Source: Heterohyrax brucei (Eukaryota > Chordata > Mammalia > Hyracoidea > Procaviidae). From it: a stretch of DNA of 64,000 bases. Both the position numbers and the translations under genes were made by a program. Shown in pieces: positions 1 through 11,600 of the stretch. Location: NCBI GenBank assembly GCA_028571685.1, contig CM053166.1, positions 61,032,111-61,096,110 of the forward strand, read 5' to 3'. Numbering within the stretch: position 1 is the stretch's first letter; each line of letters starts with the position of its first letter. The notes under the pieces are model-generated. The model saw only the letters and a program-made list of their open reading frames with translations, searched no databases and was not told the DNA's origin.

Positions 1-1606
1 GTCTACATTGTGTGGCATTCAATATGCATCTTGGGTATCTATGTTTTCATAATTTCAGGGAATTTTTCTGTCAGCAACTCAGTGACAATACTCTCTGGGT
101 TTTCAGGTGTCCCTTCCTGTTCAGGAACTCCAAATAGTCATAGATTGTTTTTCTTGATAGAGTCCCACATGTGTCTTAATGCTTCTTCATTTTTCTTGTT
201 TCTTTTCTCTGATTTCTTCTCATAAATGCTGGTGTCAGTAGCTCTATCTTCCATGTCAGAAAGTCTATTTTCCAGTTGTTCAATTCTGTTTTCTTGGCTT
301 TGAATTGAATTGTCTAATTCTTTAATTTTGTTATTGATCTGTCAGATTTCAGAATGCTGGTGTTTCTTCATTTGAACAGCTTGCTTAACTTTTCATTTTG
401 CTCTGCTGCATTTTGTATTATGTCTAGGAGGCCTCTGTACATAATCCTTTTGTACTAGACCTCTGAAAGTTTCAGAAAGGCTTCTTCATCTGGGAAGTTC
501 TTTGGTTCTTTCTTTTGGGAGCCTTCTGGAGCCATGGGTGATTTTTTTCTTTGTCTGGCCAAAGTTTATTGCTTTTGGGGCATCTAGAAGTTGTTTAGTT
601 TCTCTGGTGTTGCCTTGACAGAAGCTGAAGCACAGTCTGAGAAGGAAGGTGATTACTAGTCACCTCTACATACTCCTATAGCTAGGCCCAGTGGAATCTC
701 TGGGATAGCAGGCTCCACCTCCTGGTTGACAAAGATGTGGCCCTACTTATGGGGTCACTGGGGGGCCATCAACTGACCTATGATGTGGGTCAGTAAAGGC
801 TAGAAGAGATGCCACCAGTATACACTGCAGTTATTTCTCTAGGTAGTCTTATTTTGAAAGGTGAAAGCTATCTGACAGCTTCCCAAATCATTCAGGCTGT
901 CAGATGTGCAAGACCCTCTTTCCAGCTGTCAATGAAGGCACCTCTATATCCATCCATAAATGCTTTGATCTAATTCAAAGTATGGACAGGCTACTGCCCT
1001 GCTGTCATCCACTGCCTGGCTGCTCTTATAAGGCTACACTGTGCTAAACACATCTTTTCAGCTGGAAAGCAATTCTTGGGCTGGCACTGTCTCCAAGCCT
1101 GGGAATTAGCCCATGCTGAGGCCTCTGTTTTGGTAACTCCACCTCCCAGTTGAACAAGATGGTGTCCCGCACAAGCTCTCCCACTCACTGTGAATTCACC
1201 AAATCAATAGTGGTGGTTTGGAAAGAAAGGTTGGAGGTGCCAAGGTGCTCAAAGTTCAGAGCCAGGCTCTCAATATGTCACTATTCTGCCTCCTGATCCC
1301 ACCAGTAGTGTGGCTGAATTTACTGCCAGTTAAGCCCAAACCCCGCCTGCCAGCTAAGACAGAAAAAAAGTTAAAAATGCCACTTGCCTTCAGTCAGTGA
1401 GAGCTGGCCTTTCAACAAGGGCGAGGGTCAGTGAAAGAGAAGTTTCTCATTTAGTGGCACATAGTCCAAATTGAGAGCCTTATGCAGTGTCCTAGAGCTC
1501 ACTGTGTGTCCAGAAGGCTCTGTTCAATTGTCAATCCAGGCCTTAGTTTTCAGGGGAATTAAGGAGATGTATCTCTAGTCTGCCACTTGACTCTCCTAAG
1601 ATTTCT
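1..1606 (-). mobile_element. L1 LINE, 5' portion (ORF1 remnant plus 5'UTR)
   Basis: Read on the minus strand, this is the 5' UTR (about 540-1606) followed by the start of L1 ORF1 (about 540 down to the window edge). The ORF1 side matches the plus-strand copies at 8896 and 33314: the minus strand gives the antisense of 'gactctatcaagaaa' and 'gaagaagcctttctgaaa'. The 5'UTR matches the region upstream of ORF1 at 7835-8895. Frameshifts and stops break ORF1, so no product is expected. The element continues off the left edge. Its 5' terminus abuts a plus-strand L1 3' end at about 1606. Confidence 0.8.
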
Positions 1607-2258
1607 TAGGATCCCAGTTGTATGAGTGGCATCTGGGGTCTTAAATGCTAGCAGGCTGCCATCTAAGAAGGATAAATTTATCCCAATCCAACTAAAACAG
1701 AGAAGAATGAAGGACATCAAAGACAGGAGGAAAATGTGAACCCAGGAGGCAGAGGAGGCTGAATGATCCAGAGACTACACCAGCATGAGACCAGAATAAC
1801 TAGTGCTTGGACACCCCCAATGTCTGCCTTGATAGGCAATACAATGTAGACACTCTGATGTAGTGGGATAAAAATGTGGGTACAGATCTAGAATTCTGTT
1901 AAAAGACCAGACCTCATGGTCTGACATCCTGGAAGCTCACTCAAGAGTATTGCCCCTGGTCTCACTCTTAGCCCAGAGTTGAAACGCACACTGAAGACAA
2001 TTCTTCAGAGAATAATTGGATTGTACTGTAAGACACGAGGCTGTTGGAGCAGCTCCTCTGTAGTAATGAGAGAGGAGGGTGGGGAGGAGGGAACAGGAGT
2101 TGGTTGAATAAATATGGGAAGTACAGAGTGGAAAGGAGGTTTGTACTGTCAAATGGTTGGGATAGCAGATGGAGTTGCATAGCGATCTCTGTTATGACAA
2201 ATTGACTTTGTAAACTTTCATTTGATCACAACAAATATTATAATAATAATTTTTTAAA
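1607..2258 (+). mobile_element. L1 LINE 3'UTR and 3' end
   Basis: The segment starts in the conserved L1 3'UTR ('gagtggcatctggggtctta') and runs to the A/T-rich L1 terminus, where 'atttgatcacaacaaatatt' is followed by taa repeats. The same order of 3'UTR blocks is seen at 11900-14560, 29880-30520 and 61280-61963. It contains no coding sequence. The two open frames at 1937-2180 on the other strand are chance reading of the 3'UTR. Confidence 0.8.
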
Positions 2259-2904
2259 AGCCCTTTTTATAATGATATTCTACACTTGCAATTATGAGGT
2301 CATGTGTTCCTTTCAAAAACAAACAAATATGATTCTCTTCTAACAGCCTCTAAACATACCCCCAACTAACAGTGATTGAAGACTTTCAAGTTAATGTGTC
2401 TTTCCTGTGAAGCACTTTATAATTCAATGTAAAGTAATTCATAGAGCTACCTTATTTTGATTACTATCACTATGCAAGAACTTACTCTAGAACTTAGTGG
2501 TATAAAACAACCATTTGTTGTTCTTACAAATTGTGTGGATCAGCAATTTCCACAGAGCATAGCAGAATGACTTGTCTGTGTGTGCTTTACCACATCTGGC
2601 ACCTCCTCTGGAAAACTGAAGGGCTGGGAATTAAACCAACTAAAGATTCCTTTACTCCTGTATCTAGAAGTTGATGCTCACTGTTAGCTGCCTCAGTTGC
2701 TCTCCACATAGCCCTTTCTGTGTGATCTGTCTACACAGACTAGTTCGGACTTCTTCACAGGATAGCAACTGCTTACAAAACCAAGTATTGCAAGCAAGAG
2801 AGAAAGTCAGGAAGAAAAAATATCACCTTTTGTGACATAACGTTAGAAGTCACGTAACATCACTTCAACTGCATTTTATCGCTAAGACAATCATGGAGTC
2901 CTGC
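2259..2904. other. unassigned interval
   Basis: No coding frame is convincing here. The stretch 2470-2870 ('acttagtggtataaaacaac' and onward) has the feel of an old interspersed mammalian repeat, but I cannot name the family from reading alone. Confidence 0.4.
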
Positions 2905-3105
2905 CCAGGTTCATAGTGGTTGCTGTTGAGTTGACTATGACACATGGTTACCCACCCTCATGTATGTCAGAGTGGAACTGTGTTTGATGGCTAATTTTTG
3001 GAAGCAGATTGCCAGGACGTTTTTCTGTGGTACCTCTGGGTGAACACTTCTGGATAGCAGGTGAGCATTAACTGTTTGCACCACCCAGAGACTCTAGCAG
3101 GGTTC
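2905..3105 (-). mobile_element. AfroSINE, old copy
   Basis: On the minus strand the order is SINE head to tail. The plus-strand text shows the reversed tail ('ctgttgagttgactatgaca') at the left. The reversed tRNA-like head ('gtttgcaccacccagagact') is at the right. Strongly diverged. Confidence 0.75.
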
Positions 3106-3244
3106 AAGGGGAAGGGAAATAGACTCCACCTCAGATGAGGGCTGACAAGATTCTAGAAGATTCTGTGGGACCAGAAATACAGTTGTGAACACATTGGAAT
3201 ATCAGCCACACACGTTATGACAGATTTTGTAAGGGCTTGACTTT

Positions 3245-3455
3245 CAAAAAGGAGGCCTAGTAGAATGTTGGTTTTAACATTCAGCTGCTAACCAACAAGT
3301 CAACAGTTCAAACCCATCAGCTGCTCTATGAGAGAAAGGCGTGGCGGTCTGCTTCTACGAAGATCAAATCCTTCAAAACCTTATAAGGCAGTTTTAATCT
3401 ATCATATAAGGTCACTATGAGTAGTCATAAACTCGATTGAAATGGATAATTTTTT
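3245..3455 (+). mobile_element. AfroSINE, old copy
   Basis: A plus-strand copy: head region with 'cagctgctaaccaacaagtc', B-box-like 'cagttcaaacccatcagctg', then the shared tail 'ggtcactatgagtagtcata' and a T-rich end. An internal insertion or divergence lies around 3335-3380. Confidence 0.75.
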
Positions 3456-3515
3456 TCTTTAGTTTTTTAACTTCAAGTGGGGGACAGAATTCACATACAT
3501 TAAAATCAAAATTAG

Positions 3516-3720
3516 ACTACTTGCCATTGAGTCAGTTCTGATTCGCGGTGATGCTACACGTATCAGGATAGAACTGTGCTCCAAAGGCTTTCAGTGTTTG
3601 ATTTTTCTGAAGCAGATTTCTCAATCTTTCTTCCAAGGTGCCTCTGGGTGAACTGAAACCCCTAACTTTTCCATTAGCAGCAAGCATAGAAATGGTTTGT
3701 ACCACCCAGGAACTCCGCAA
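3516..3720 (-). mobile_element. AfroSINE, old copy
   Basis: A minus-strand copy. Reversed tail 'gccattgagtcagttctgat' lies at the left and reversed head 'tttgtaccacccaggaactc' at the right. The 62-residue open frame at 3532-3720 is only this SINE read through. Confidence 0.75.
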
Positions 3721-4586
3721 TATCTAGAATCTTTCTATAAATGACTGCCTTCACTCAATACCCACTGCTTACAACTCTAGAATTGCCTTAAGACCTGTTT
3801 CTGATTCCTTTTTTAAAAAAATAATGTTTTCTTGTGTTTTTGTGAGGATTTCACAGGAGTTATGTTTCCATTTAAAAATTATTACAGAGTGTTCAGTGAC
3901 ATTGGTTACAATGAGTCAACATTCACATTAATTCTATTCTGGCTATTTCATTTGCAGTAATCTGGTTTCTCTGTGTCTTTGCCCCTCCATTTTTTGCTTT
4001 CAAGTAGTTGTTGATCATTTGGTTTCATATAGATGATTTTTAAAAGGTATGTGGGACTTACTGAAAATATTGCTTGTTTTATTAACCAATCTATTACTTA
4101 TCTAAGAGATGGCCTCAAGTTGGAATCCAAGACCTCAGAACAGCCATATGCTAAGTCTTCCCACTGCAACAGAGAACCCCCCCCCAAAAAAAGTAAATCT
4201 TGAAACCCTGAACCTCAGATAAGGGGATAAAGTATTAGATTGGAAGTCACTGAGGGAAATAAGACACTGACAGAAAATCGGAAAGGAAGAGAGATGTAGA
4301 ATAGAGGTTCACATCCAAGCAGCATGACTCAAAGTAGCTGTCTTGGAGTAAAGCCAACAACCCTGAACACAGAAAGCACCTCCAAGGATTCTTAATAGGA
4401 GATAGATGAGGTGCAGCACAGAAACCCTCAGGACTAAATAAGACCTTATTTGCTGCCTGCAACTCAAGGAGAAGCCCAGACTGTCTCAGCCAATAACCAC
4501 AGGAGCTTATTCCCACAACTCCCATATCTCTGGTGAACAGCACTGTAACTGCCCAATAACCGCAACCCCGACTACCAGGAGTCACA
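3721..4586. other. unassigned interval
   Basis: AT-rich sequence to about 4200, then more balanced composition. An open frame of 112 codons on the minus strand (4585-4247) has no recognisable domain, signal or codon pattern, and I do not call it a gene. Confidence 0.4.
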
Positions 4587-5515
4587 GTGACAACTCATCC
4601 TACCACCCTTCTCCACATAGCTTCCTCTTTCATTGCTTTTGCCCACCCCTCCTCTCTGCTTCACCTTAAAACAGCCTTGGCTTCAAGCAGACTAGGCCTG
4701 GATCCCAGGCCTCTTCTTGCTGGCTCCAGACCCCTCTTAGTACATACTGTAGTCCTGAGGAAAACTGGTCTGGACCTGAGTCCCCTTCCCACTAACTCCA
4801 GATACCTCTTGCCACAGTCCAACGCCTCAAGGTGAACTGGCCCAGACCCCAAGCCCCTCCTGACAAGTTCTAGATCCTCCCCTTACTGCAAGCCATAGCA
4901 CAGCCCCAAAGCAACGCAGCCCAGACTCCAGACCCCTCCCTGCTGGCTCAGAAAGCCCAAGACCAACTGGTGCAGACCTGCTCCAGTGCTTGCCATGGTT
5001 TATGCCACAAATCACCAGTCTTTGCCCTGCCTTGCTTTACTACAGCTGAGTGACCAGTCTTGCATAACTAAATGGACAGAGTGATGAATATGACTGTGCC
5101 CACAGATGAGCAAGCAAGAAAGCACACCCAGACCACTTACCCAGATATAACAAATAAAATAAAAAATCACTACAAAACAAACAAACCTACAATCAACAAA
5201 GAAAATAGTACCTGAATGTCTTGTAGACAGCAGACAATACCAGAAGATAATTAATAATAATAAAAAGTGTCCAGATGGTTACAATGAGAGACCATAACAG
5301 TTGATCTGCCAGTACAAGAAAACCCACTGGAACTACGTAACAGGAAGTTTGATGGTCTAATATTCAGAGATCTTCAAAAGATTAGGAAAGTGGTGAAGGA
5401 ATATGCAGAAAAAATCTTGGAAAACACAGATAAAACAAGCCAAATTGTAGTCAGAATAAAGGAAAACACAAGTAATACAAGATTTCTGGAAAAAAATGTC
5501 TGTTAGTCACCTGGC
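4587..5515 (+). repeat. GC-rich ~75-bp tandem array followed by a LINE ORF1-like stretch
   Basis: From about 4690 to 4965 three degenerate units of roughly 72-79 bp repeat the block 'ccagacccctc' ... 'tgctggctc' ... 'gaactggcccagacc'. After 5035 the DNA becomes A-rich. At 5300-5500 the plus strand reads as a lysine/glutamate-rich coiled-coil-like stretch with several stops. A repeat array upstream of such a reading resembles the promoter monomers of an old LINE 5' end. That assignment is inference; the array itself is seen directly. Confidence 0.45.
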
Positions 5516-5635
5516 ACTGCTCTAATAAAAAATACCATGAGTAGAAAGTTTCATGAGGAGAAACTTTTATTGTCACAGTCCAGTAAGCCACAAATCCATT
5601 CATAAGCTACAAGTCCATTCAGTATGAAGAATCAT
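5502..5635 (-). mobile_element. MaLR-type LTR fragment
   Basis: Reversed LTR 3' end: 'tgttagtcacctggcactgc' ... 'ataccatgagtag' ... 'cacagtccagtaagc'. It is the same block order as the minus-strand LTRs at 13811 and 14861. The fragment is interrupted on its right by an AfroSINE. Confidence 0.65.
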
Positions 5636-5780
5636 CACATTGAGTCGATTCTGACTCATAACGATTGTATAGACAGAGTAGAATTGCCCCATAGAGTTTC
5701 CAATGAGTTCCCAATGGATTTGGACAGGGAGCCTCTTGGTTAGTATCCATAGCACTTAAGCACTATGCCACCAGAAAAGC
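5636..5780 (-). mobile_element. AfroSINE
   Basis: A minus-strand copy. Reversed tail 'attgagtcgattctgactca', body 'agaattgccccatagagttt', and reversed head 'cacttaagcactatgccacc'. It lies inside or beside the LTR fragment on its left. Confidence 0.85.
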
Positions 5781-6800
5781 ACATAGCATAAAACAAATGC
5801 TAATAGAAAATTGTTTTCTTCCAATGAAGGATGTCCTTTGGCCCTATTGGCCTTCTGGTACACTAGAACACCACAGTAGGTAATATTGATATTGAGCATC
5901 AGGATAGGAGGCTTCAGCATAAAGTGAGATGAACCCCAATCTCCTACTTTTTATCTAATAATAAAATCTGTTTTACATGGGAGAAATAAGGACTAAAGGC
6001 TATATATCTTTAAAAAAAAACTCTTAAGTTGAATTGTAGCATTACATAGTGTATTCAAGCCATTCCAAAATTAATCAGGAATCTGACTTGACAGTCTGGG
6101 TATTGACTTAGTGCACTGTTTCTTCCCTGTAAGAGGTAGAACTGATTCCCAAGAAAACTTTATTTTTTTCTTTTGTCTAATACAGTATTCCGTAAGACAG
6201 ATCTTCACAGGCTGAAAGGAGACTCATTACTGCACTGCAATGGGGTGGGGAAAGGGATAGAAAGGAGGGACGTTCTTTGTCATTAACTGCCTGACTGATG
6301 CCAAACAACCATCATGTACCACTGTTAGGATTCAAGGGTATGTTCATTAAGAAGATTATTATGTTTTTTGTTTTGTTTTGTTTAGCTTTGTTTTTTATGA
6401 CAAAGATAATTTTACCATAAATCATTTGTGCAATTTTATCTCCCATAGACACCACCCTAGCTTAGAAGTCTTACCGTGTTAAGAACTGCAAGATTGCTGA
6501 ATAAACAAGTCCTTAATATTTAATGATAGGCAAGATGTAGCTTTGAAGCTACATGTTGTCACCCTCTCTGAGGACAGGTTCTATAACCCTGGAACCGAAT
6601 AACATGCAACTGTTAGTTTCTTTGGAGACTGTTTCTGTAAAAGTGTCCCCATCATAGGACTCTAGGACCCTGTCCAGCAATAAGGTGGAATAGAAGGAGC
6701 ATAAACTAGGAGTCATAGGAGTAATCTTTAGTCTAGCAATGCCTGAACCTTGCAATTTGGGTAAATTAATTTTCTTTATATGATTCCTTAATTGCCCAAG
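5781..6800. other. unassigned interval
   Basis: I see no coding frame or repeat I can name. A T-rich run (ttttgttttgtttt) lies at 6363-6395. The 93-codon minus-strand frame ending at 6549 starts inside the next SINE and is not credible as a gene. Confidence 0.35.
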
Positions 6801-6801
6801 G

Positions 6802-6950
6802 GCTGTAAACCGAAACCAAACCACTGTCATTGAATCTATTCGGACTCAAGAAAAACCTGTAAGACACAGTATAACTGCCTATAGGATTTCCAAAGAATGG
6901 AGTGTTAGTGGCCTAACATAACCACTATGTCACCAAAGCTCCTGAAAGGA
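6802..6950 (-). mobile_element. AfroSINE, strongly diverged
   Basis: A minus-strand copy: 'actgtcattgaatctattcg' (reversed tail), 'acagtataactgcctatagg' (body) and 'aaccactatgtcaccaaagc' (reversed head). Confidence 0.65.
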
Positions 6951-7159
6951 TATAATCAGGTTTAAAAAAAACAAACTAGTAACTAGTGACCATAAATCCA
7001 CTGCTCTTTTCAATATATCACCATATTCATATTTTGAAATTATTTCAATTTCTAGCTCATTCTTACTTCACTTTTTTTCTCTGTTATATGGCTCTAGACA
7101 TACAAAAGTAGCATAGTTATTTACATAGGACAGAAATATTCTTTACTTGCCTTAATATT

Positions 7160-7830
7160 CCTACCATGTTGCATTGTTGTTGTTAGATGACATCAAGTCA
7201 ATTTTCACTCATAGTGAGTCTGTGTACAACGGAATGAAATGCTAACTGGTCCTGTACCATTCTCACAATTGTTGCTATATTTGAGCCATTTCTTACAGCT
7301 GCTTTTGTCAGTCTGTCTCATCAAGCATCTTTCTCTTTTTTGCTGAATTTCTACTTTACCAATCATGATGACCTTCTCCATAACTGGTCTCTCCCGATAA
7401 CATGTCCAAAGTATGAGAGACAAAGTCATTCCATCTTTGTTTCTGGCTGTACTTCCAAGACAGATTGTTTCATTTTTCTTGCAGTCTATGGTATATTCAG
7501 TATTTTTTCCCAGCACCATAAATCAAATGCATCCAGCTTGCACATGCATATGAGGTGATTGAAAATGCCCTGGTTTGGATTAGGCACCCTTGGACCTTAA
7601 AGTGACACCTTTGCTTTTTAACACTTTAAATCTGTCTTCTGCAGCAGATTTCCCCCAAGGCTCTGTGTCATTTGATTTCATGACAGCTGCTTCCATGACT
7701 GTTGATAGTGGATCCATGTAAAATAAAATCCTTGTGAACTTTAGTCTTTTCTCCATTTATCATGATGTTGTTTTTTGGTATTAGATGCAATCTGAGATGT
7801 CAAAACTTCTTCCATGCTTCTAAAAAATAC
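7160..7830 (-). mobile_element. RTE (BovB-clade) LINE, 3' end
   Basis: On the minus strand this is the C-terminal coding remnant and 3' end of an RTE LINE. The plus strand begins with 'tgttgttgttagatgacatc', the reversed RTE terminus, also present at 52478. It continues through 'cttctccataactggtctct', which matches 52675, and ends with 'ctccatttatcatgatgttg' in an RTE-typical order. No frame remains open. The element stops where the L1 at 7835 begins. Confidence 0.75.
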
Positions 7831-8895
7831 TCTTGGGGGAAAGAGTCAAGATGGAAGATTAGACACACTTCTCCCTGATTCCCTCCGAAAACTAGGCCTA
7901 GATTGATAATTGAATGGAGCTTTCTGGACACCCAGTGAGCCCTTTGTTGTGGCACAGGGCTGTCAGTTTGGACTGCATGCCACTAAATGGAAAACTTCCT
8001 CTCTCTCACTGAGCACCGCTTCCGCCAACTAGCTGCTCACATGGACTGAAAGTACTGGAGCTTCTAAATTTTTTCTTTTGTTGGCAGGTACGTGGAGGAT
8101 GGGCATAAACTGGCAGCTATGCTGAGCCATAATACTGAAATGGATAGTGTGTGCTTCAGCAGATAGACAGTGTGTGGAACAGTCAAGTTTCGAGAGCCTG
8201 GCAATGGACTGAGAGTACTACAGCCCCTCCATCCTCTCTTTTTGGAGCTCCATCAAGATTCAACTGTCTTGAAGTAGGAGGGATAGCTTGACTGGGACAC
8301 CATCTTCTTCAGCTGGGAGGTGGAGTTACCCAACACAGCAGGAGCTAATTGCCAGGCTGGGAGGCAGTACCAGCCTGGAGAGTGCTTTTCCAGTAGACAA
8401 GTTTTGTTGAGCACAGTGTTGCCCTACGGGTAGTGCTGGGCAGGTGATGGCATCAGTGCAGTAGCAACGGCCAAAGAGGTGCCTCTGTTGTCAGCTGAAA
8501 GGACAGGCCTGCCACATCTGATGGCCTGACCGATTTTGGAAGCTGTCAGATAGCATTTAGCTTTTTAAAATAAGATTGCCTAGAGAAATAACTGGTGTGC
8601 AGCCCAACAGTATCTCTTCCAGTCTTTATTGACCCAAATCACAGGGTCAGTTGATGGCACCCTAGTGACTCCATAAGTAGGATAGTGTCTTTGACATTCA
8701 GGAGGCAGAGCTTGCCACCCCAGAGAGTCCACTGGGGCCAGTCACTAAAGTGGCTGGTGACCAACTCCCCTCTCAACTACACCTGAGCTCCTGTTGAGGC
8801 AGCACCACAGAAACTAAACAGACTCTGCCAAGCCAAGAAGGCCCCAAACCAACAAACTATACCCAGGCATTTAAAAGAAAAAAAAAAAAACCACC

Positions 8896-9730
8896 ATGGC
8901 TCCAGAAAACTCCCAAAACAAAGAATCAAAAAACTTCCCAGATGAAGAAGCCTTTGTGAAAATATCAGAAGTCGAGAACAAAAGAATTATATATAAAGCC
9001 TTCCTAGAGACTAAACAAAATGCAGCAGAGGAAAGTGAAAAATTAAACAAGCTATTCAAATGGATGGAACATCAACATTCTGAATTCAAAGTCAAAAGAA
9101 CAGAACTGATGAATTGGAAGTCAGACTTAGTGACCTACAAGATAGAGCAACTGATGCTAGCATTTAGGGCAGAAATTAGAGAAAATAAATAATGAATAAG
9201 CATTAAAAAACATGTGGGACTCTATCAAGAGGGATAATCTATGATTAATATAGTTCCTGAACAGGGCAGGATAGCTGAAAACACAGAATATTGTTGTTGA
9301 GTTGCTAACAGAAAACTTCCCTGAAATAATGAGAGAAGGGAACCTAGATATCCAATACATGTATCAAACACCAATAAAATGGACCCCAAAAGAAAGACAC
9401 CAAGAAGCTTAATAAAATGAAACATAAGAAGGAACTCTTAAAGGCAGTAAGATGTTTACGTTAGCAAAACTAACTTTCAGAGGAAAGCCCCATAAGCTTT
9501 TGTCTGACTTCTTGGGATATTGGCGTGGAGGCAGTGGGATGGCACATTCAAAGCCCTGAAGGAGAAAAATTTCCAACCAAGAATTATATATCCTGCAAAA
9601 CTGGCTTTCAAATATGAAGATGAAATCAAGATATTTGAAAATAAACAGAAGCTTAGAAACTTTGTAAAAACCAAACAAAAACTATGAGAAATCTGAAAGA
9701 AGCTCTTTCCTTAGAAGAACAAAACCATTA
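8896..9730 (+). pseudogene. L1 ORF1p remnant
   Basis: ORF1p is the L1 RNA-binding chaperone. The ATG at 8896 opens 98 residues beginning MAPENSQNKESKNFPDEEAF. This matches the N-terminal leader and the start of the coiled coil, and contains 'KQNAAEESEKLNKLFKWMEH'. A stop after codon 98 and later frameshifts break the rest. The RRM region follows at about 9200-9400. The C-terminal domain is at about 9540-9700, seen as 'ALKEKNFQPRIIYPAKLAFK' in the plus frame. The start is chosen because the same MA(P/S)E start occurs at 33314 and 55629. Confidence 0.8.
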
Positions 9731-9867
9731 AGCGTATATTTAAGCAGGCACTGCAGGACACAGCATCCAGAAACCTCACTTAGGGAAGGCACAAAACACA
9801 ATCAAAACAATGATATTAAAAAACCATATTATGAAAACTAAGATGTCATCACATTAAAAAGAGGGAT

Positions 9868-10215
9868 ATACCCTACAAGGTTGGCCGTGATCCAACAAAT
9901 GCAAAACAACAAATGCTGGAGAGGCTGTGGAGAAATAGGAACTCTCCTACACTGTTTTTGGGGTTGCAAAATGGTATAACCTCTTTGGAAAGCTATCTGG
10001 CACTTCCTTAAAAAGCTGGTTATAGTTATATCATTTGACCCAGTAATTCCACTGCTTGGAATATATCCTTCAGAATCAAGGCCATTCACACCAACTGATA
10101 CATGCACATGAATGTTTATCGCAGCACAGTCCACAATATCTTAAAGATGGAATCAGCCCAGATGCCCAACAACAGAGGAATGGATAAACTATGGTATATA
10201 TATGCAATAATAAAG
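9868..10215 (+). pseudogene. L1 ORF2 3'-end fragment (out of order)
   Basis: This block matches 60495-60835 of the full-length L1: 'aaggttggccgtgatccaac', then 'ggaatggataaactatggta'. It sits directly after the ORF1-ORF2 spacer, so about 3.6 kb of ORF2 is missing before it. It is then followed by a more upstream ORF2 segment. It has no open frame of use. Confidence 0.75.
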
Positions 10216-11600
10216 AACAACGCCCTATACAAGACCTATACAAAGGGAACTACAAGACTTTACTTAACAAACTAAAAAAAACTTACAATAAATGGAGAAA
10301 CTTACCCTGCTCATGGATAGGAAGACTTAACATTGTGAAAAGGTTTATTTCACCCAGAACAGTCTACATATACAATGCAATCTCAACACAAATTCCAATG
10401 ACATTATTCAATGAGATGGAGAAACAAATCACCAACTTTATTTGGAAGGGGAAGAAACCCCAGATAAGCAAAGCATTACTGAAATAGAAGAACACAGTGG
10501 GACACCTTTCACTACCTGACTTAAGAATGTATTACACTGTCACAGCAGTCAAGACAGCCTGGTAGTGGTACAAAAAGAGACATATAGATCAATGGAGCAG
10601 AGTTGAGACCCGAGAGATCCAACATTCTCCTATGAACAGTTGATACTCGACCAAAGCCCTAAGATGGTACACTGGGGTAAAAAGAGTCTCTTTAATAAAT
10701 GATGTTGGCAAAATTGGATATCCATCTTCAAAAATTGAAATAAGACCCATATCTCACACCTTACACAAAAACCAACACAAATTGGACAAAAGACCTAAAT
10801 ATCAAACCTAAAAGGATAAAGATCATGCAAGAAAAAAATAGGTTCAACAATGGAAGTTTTAATACACAGCTTAGACAGGCTTCAAAATCTGAGAAACGAG
10901 CACAATCCGTGGAAGAGAAAAATAGACAAATGGGAACTACCAAGAATAAAACACTTTTTCTCATGCAAAGACTTTATCAAAAGAATTAAAAAACCACTTA
11001 TGGAACGGGAAAAATATTTGGCAACTATATGTCAGATCTACGTACTACAAAATATCAAGAAGAAAAGGGTAAATAACCCAACTAAGCATTGGGCAAAGGA
11101 GATAGACAGACACTTCACTAAAGAGGACATCCAGGTAGCCAAATACACGTTAGGAAATGCTCACGATTATTAGCTATTAAAGAAATCCGTATCAAAACTA
11201 CAATGAGATACCATCTCACCTCAACAAGGTTGGCCATGATCCCAAAAACAAAGCAACAAATGCCAGAGAGTCTGTGGAGAAATTGGAACTGTCCTACACT
11301 GCTGGTAGGATTGCAAAAATGGTACAGCCTCTTTGGAAAGCAATCTGGTGCTTCCTTAAAAAGCTGGAAATAGATATGCCATTTGATCCAATAATTCCAC
11401 TGCTTGAGATATATCCTACAATAGCAAGGGCAGTCACATGAATAGACACATGCACATGAATGTTTATTGCAGCACAGTCCACAATAGCTAAAAGATGGAA
11501 TCAACCCAATACCCAACAACAGATGAACAGATAAACAAATTATGGTCCATATACTCAATGGTATACTGTGCAATGATAAAGGACAAGTATTATAAGAGGC
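10216..11600 (+). pseudogene. L1 ORF2 remnant, thumb to C-terminus
   Basis: It corresponds to about 59366-60900 of the full-length L1. The 98-codon frame at 10191-10487 carries 'LNIVKRFISPRTVYIYNAIS' and 'EMEKQITNFIWKGKKPQISK', typical of the L1 region after the RT palm. A 107-codon frame at 10850-11173 ends with 'NPTKHWAKEIDRHFTKEDIQ'. Endonuclease and RT catalytic domains are absent. The 163-codon minus-strand frame at 11609-11118 is the antisense of this region. Confidence 0.8.

Noticed and set aside
4247-4835. Overlapping 112-codon minus and 82-codon plus frames
   Set aside because: No start context, no domain, and the plus frame runs through a tandem repeat.
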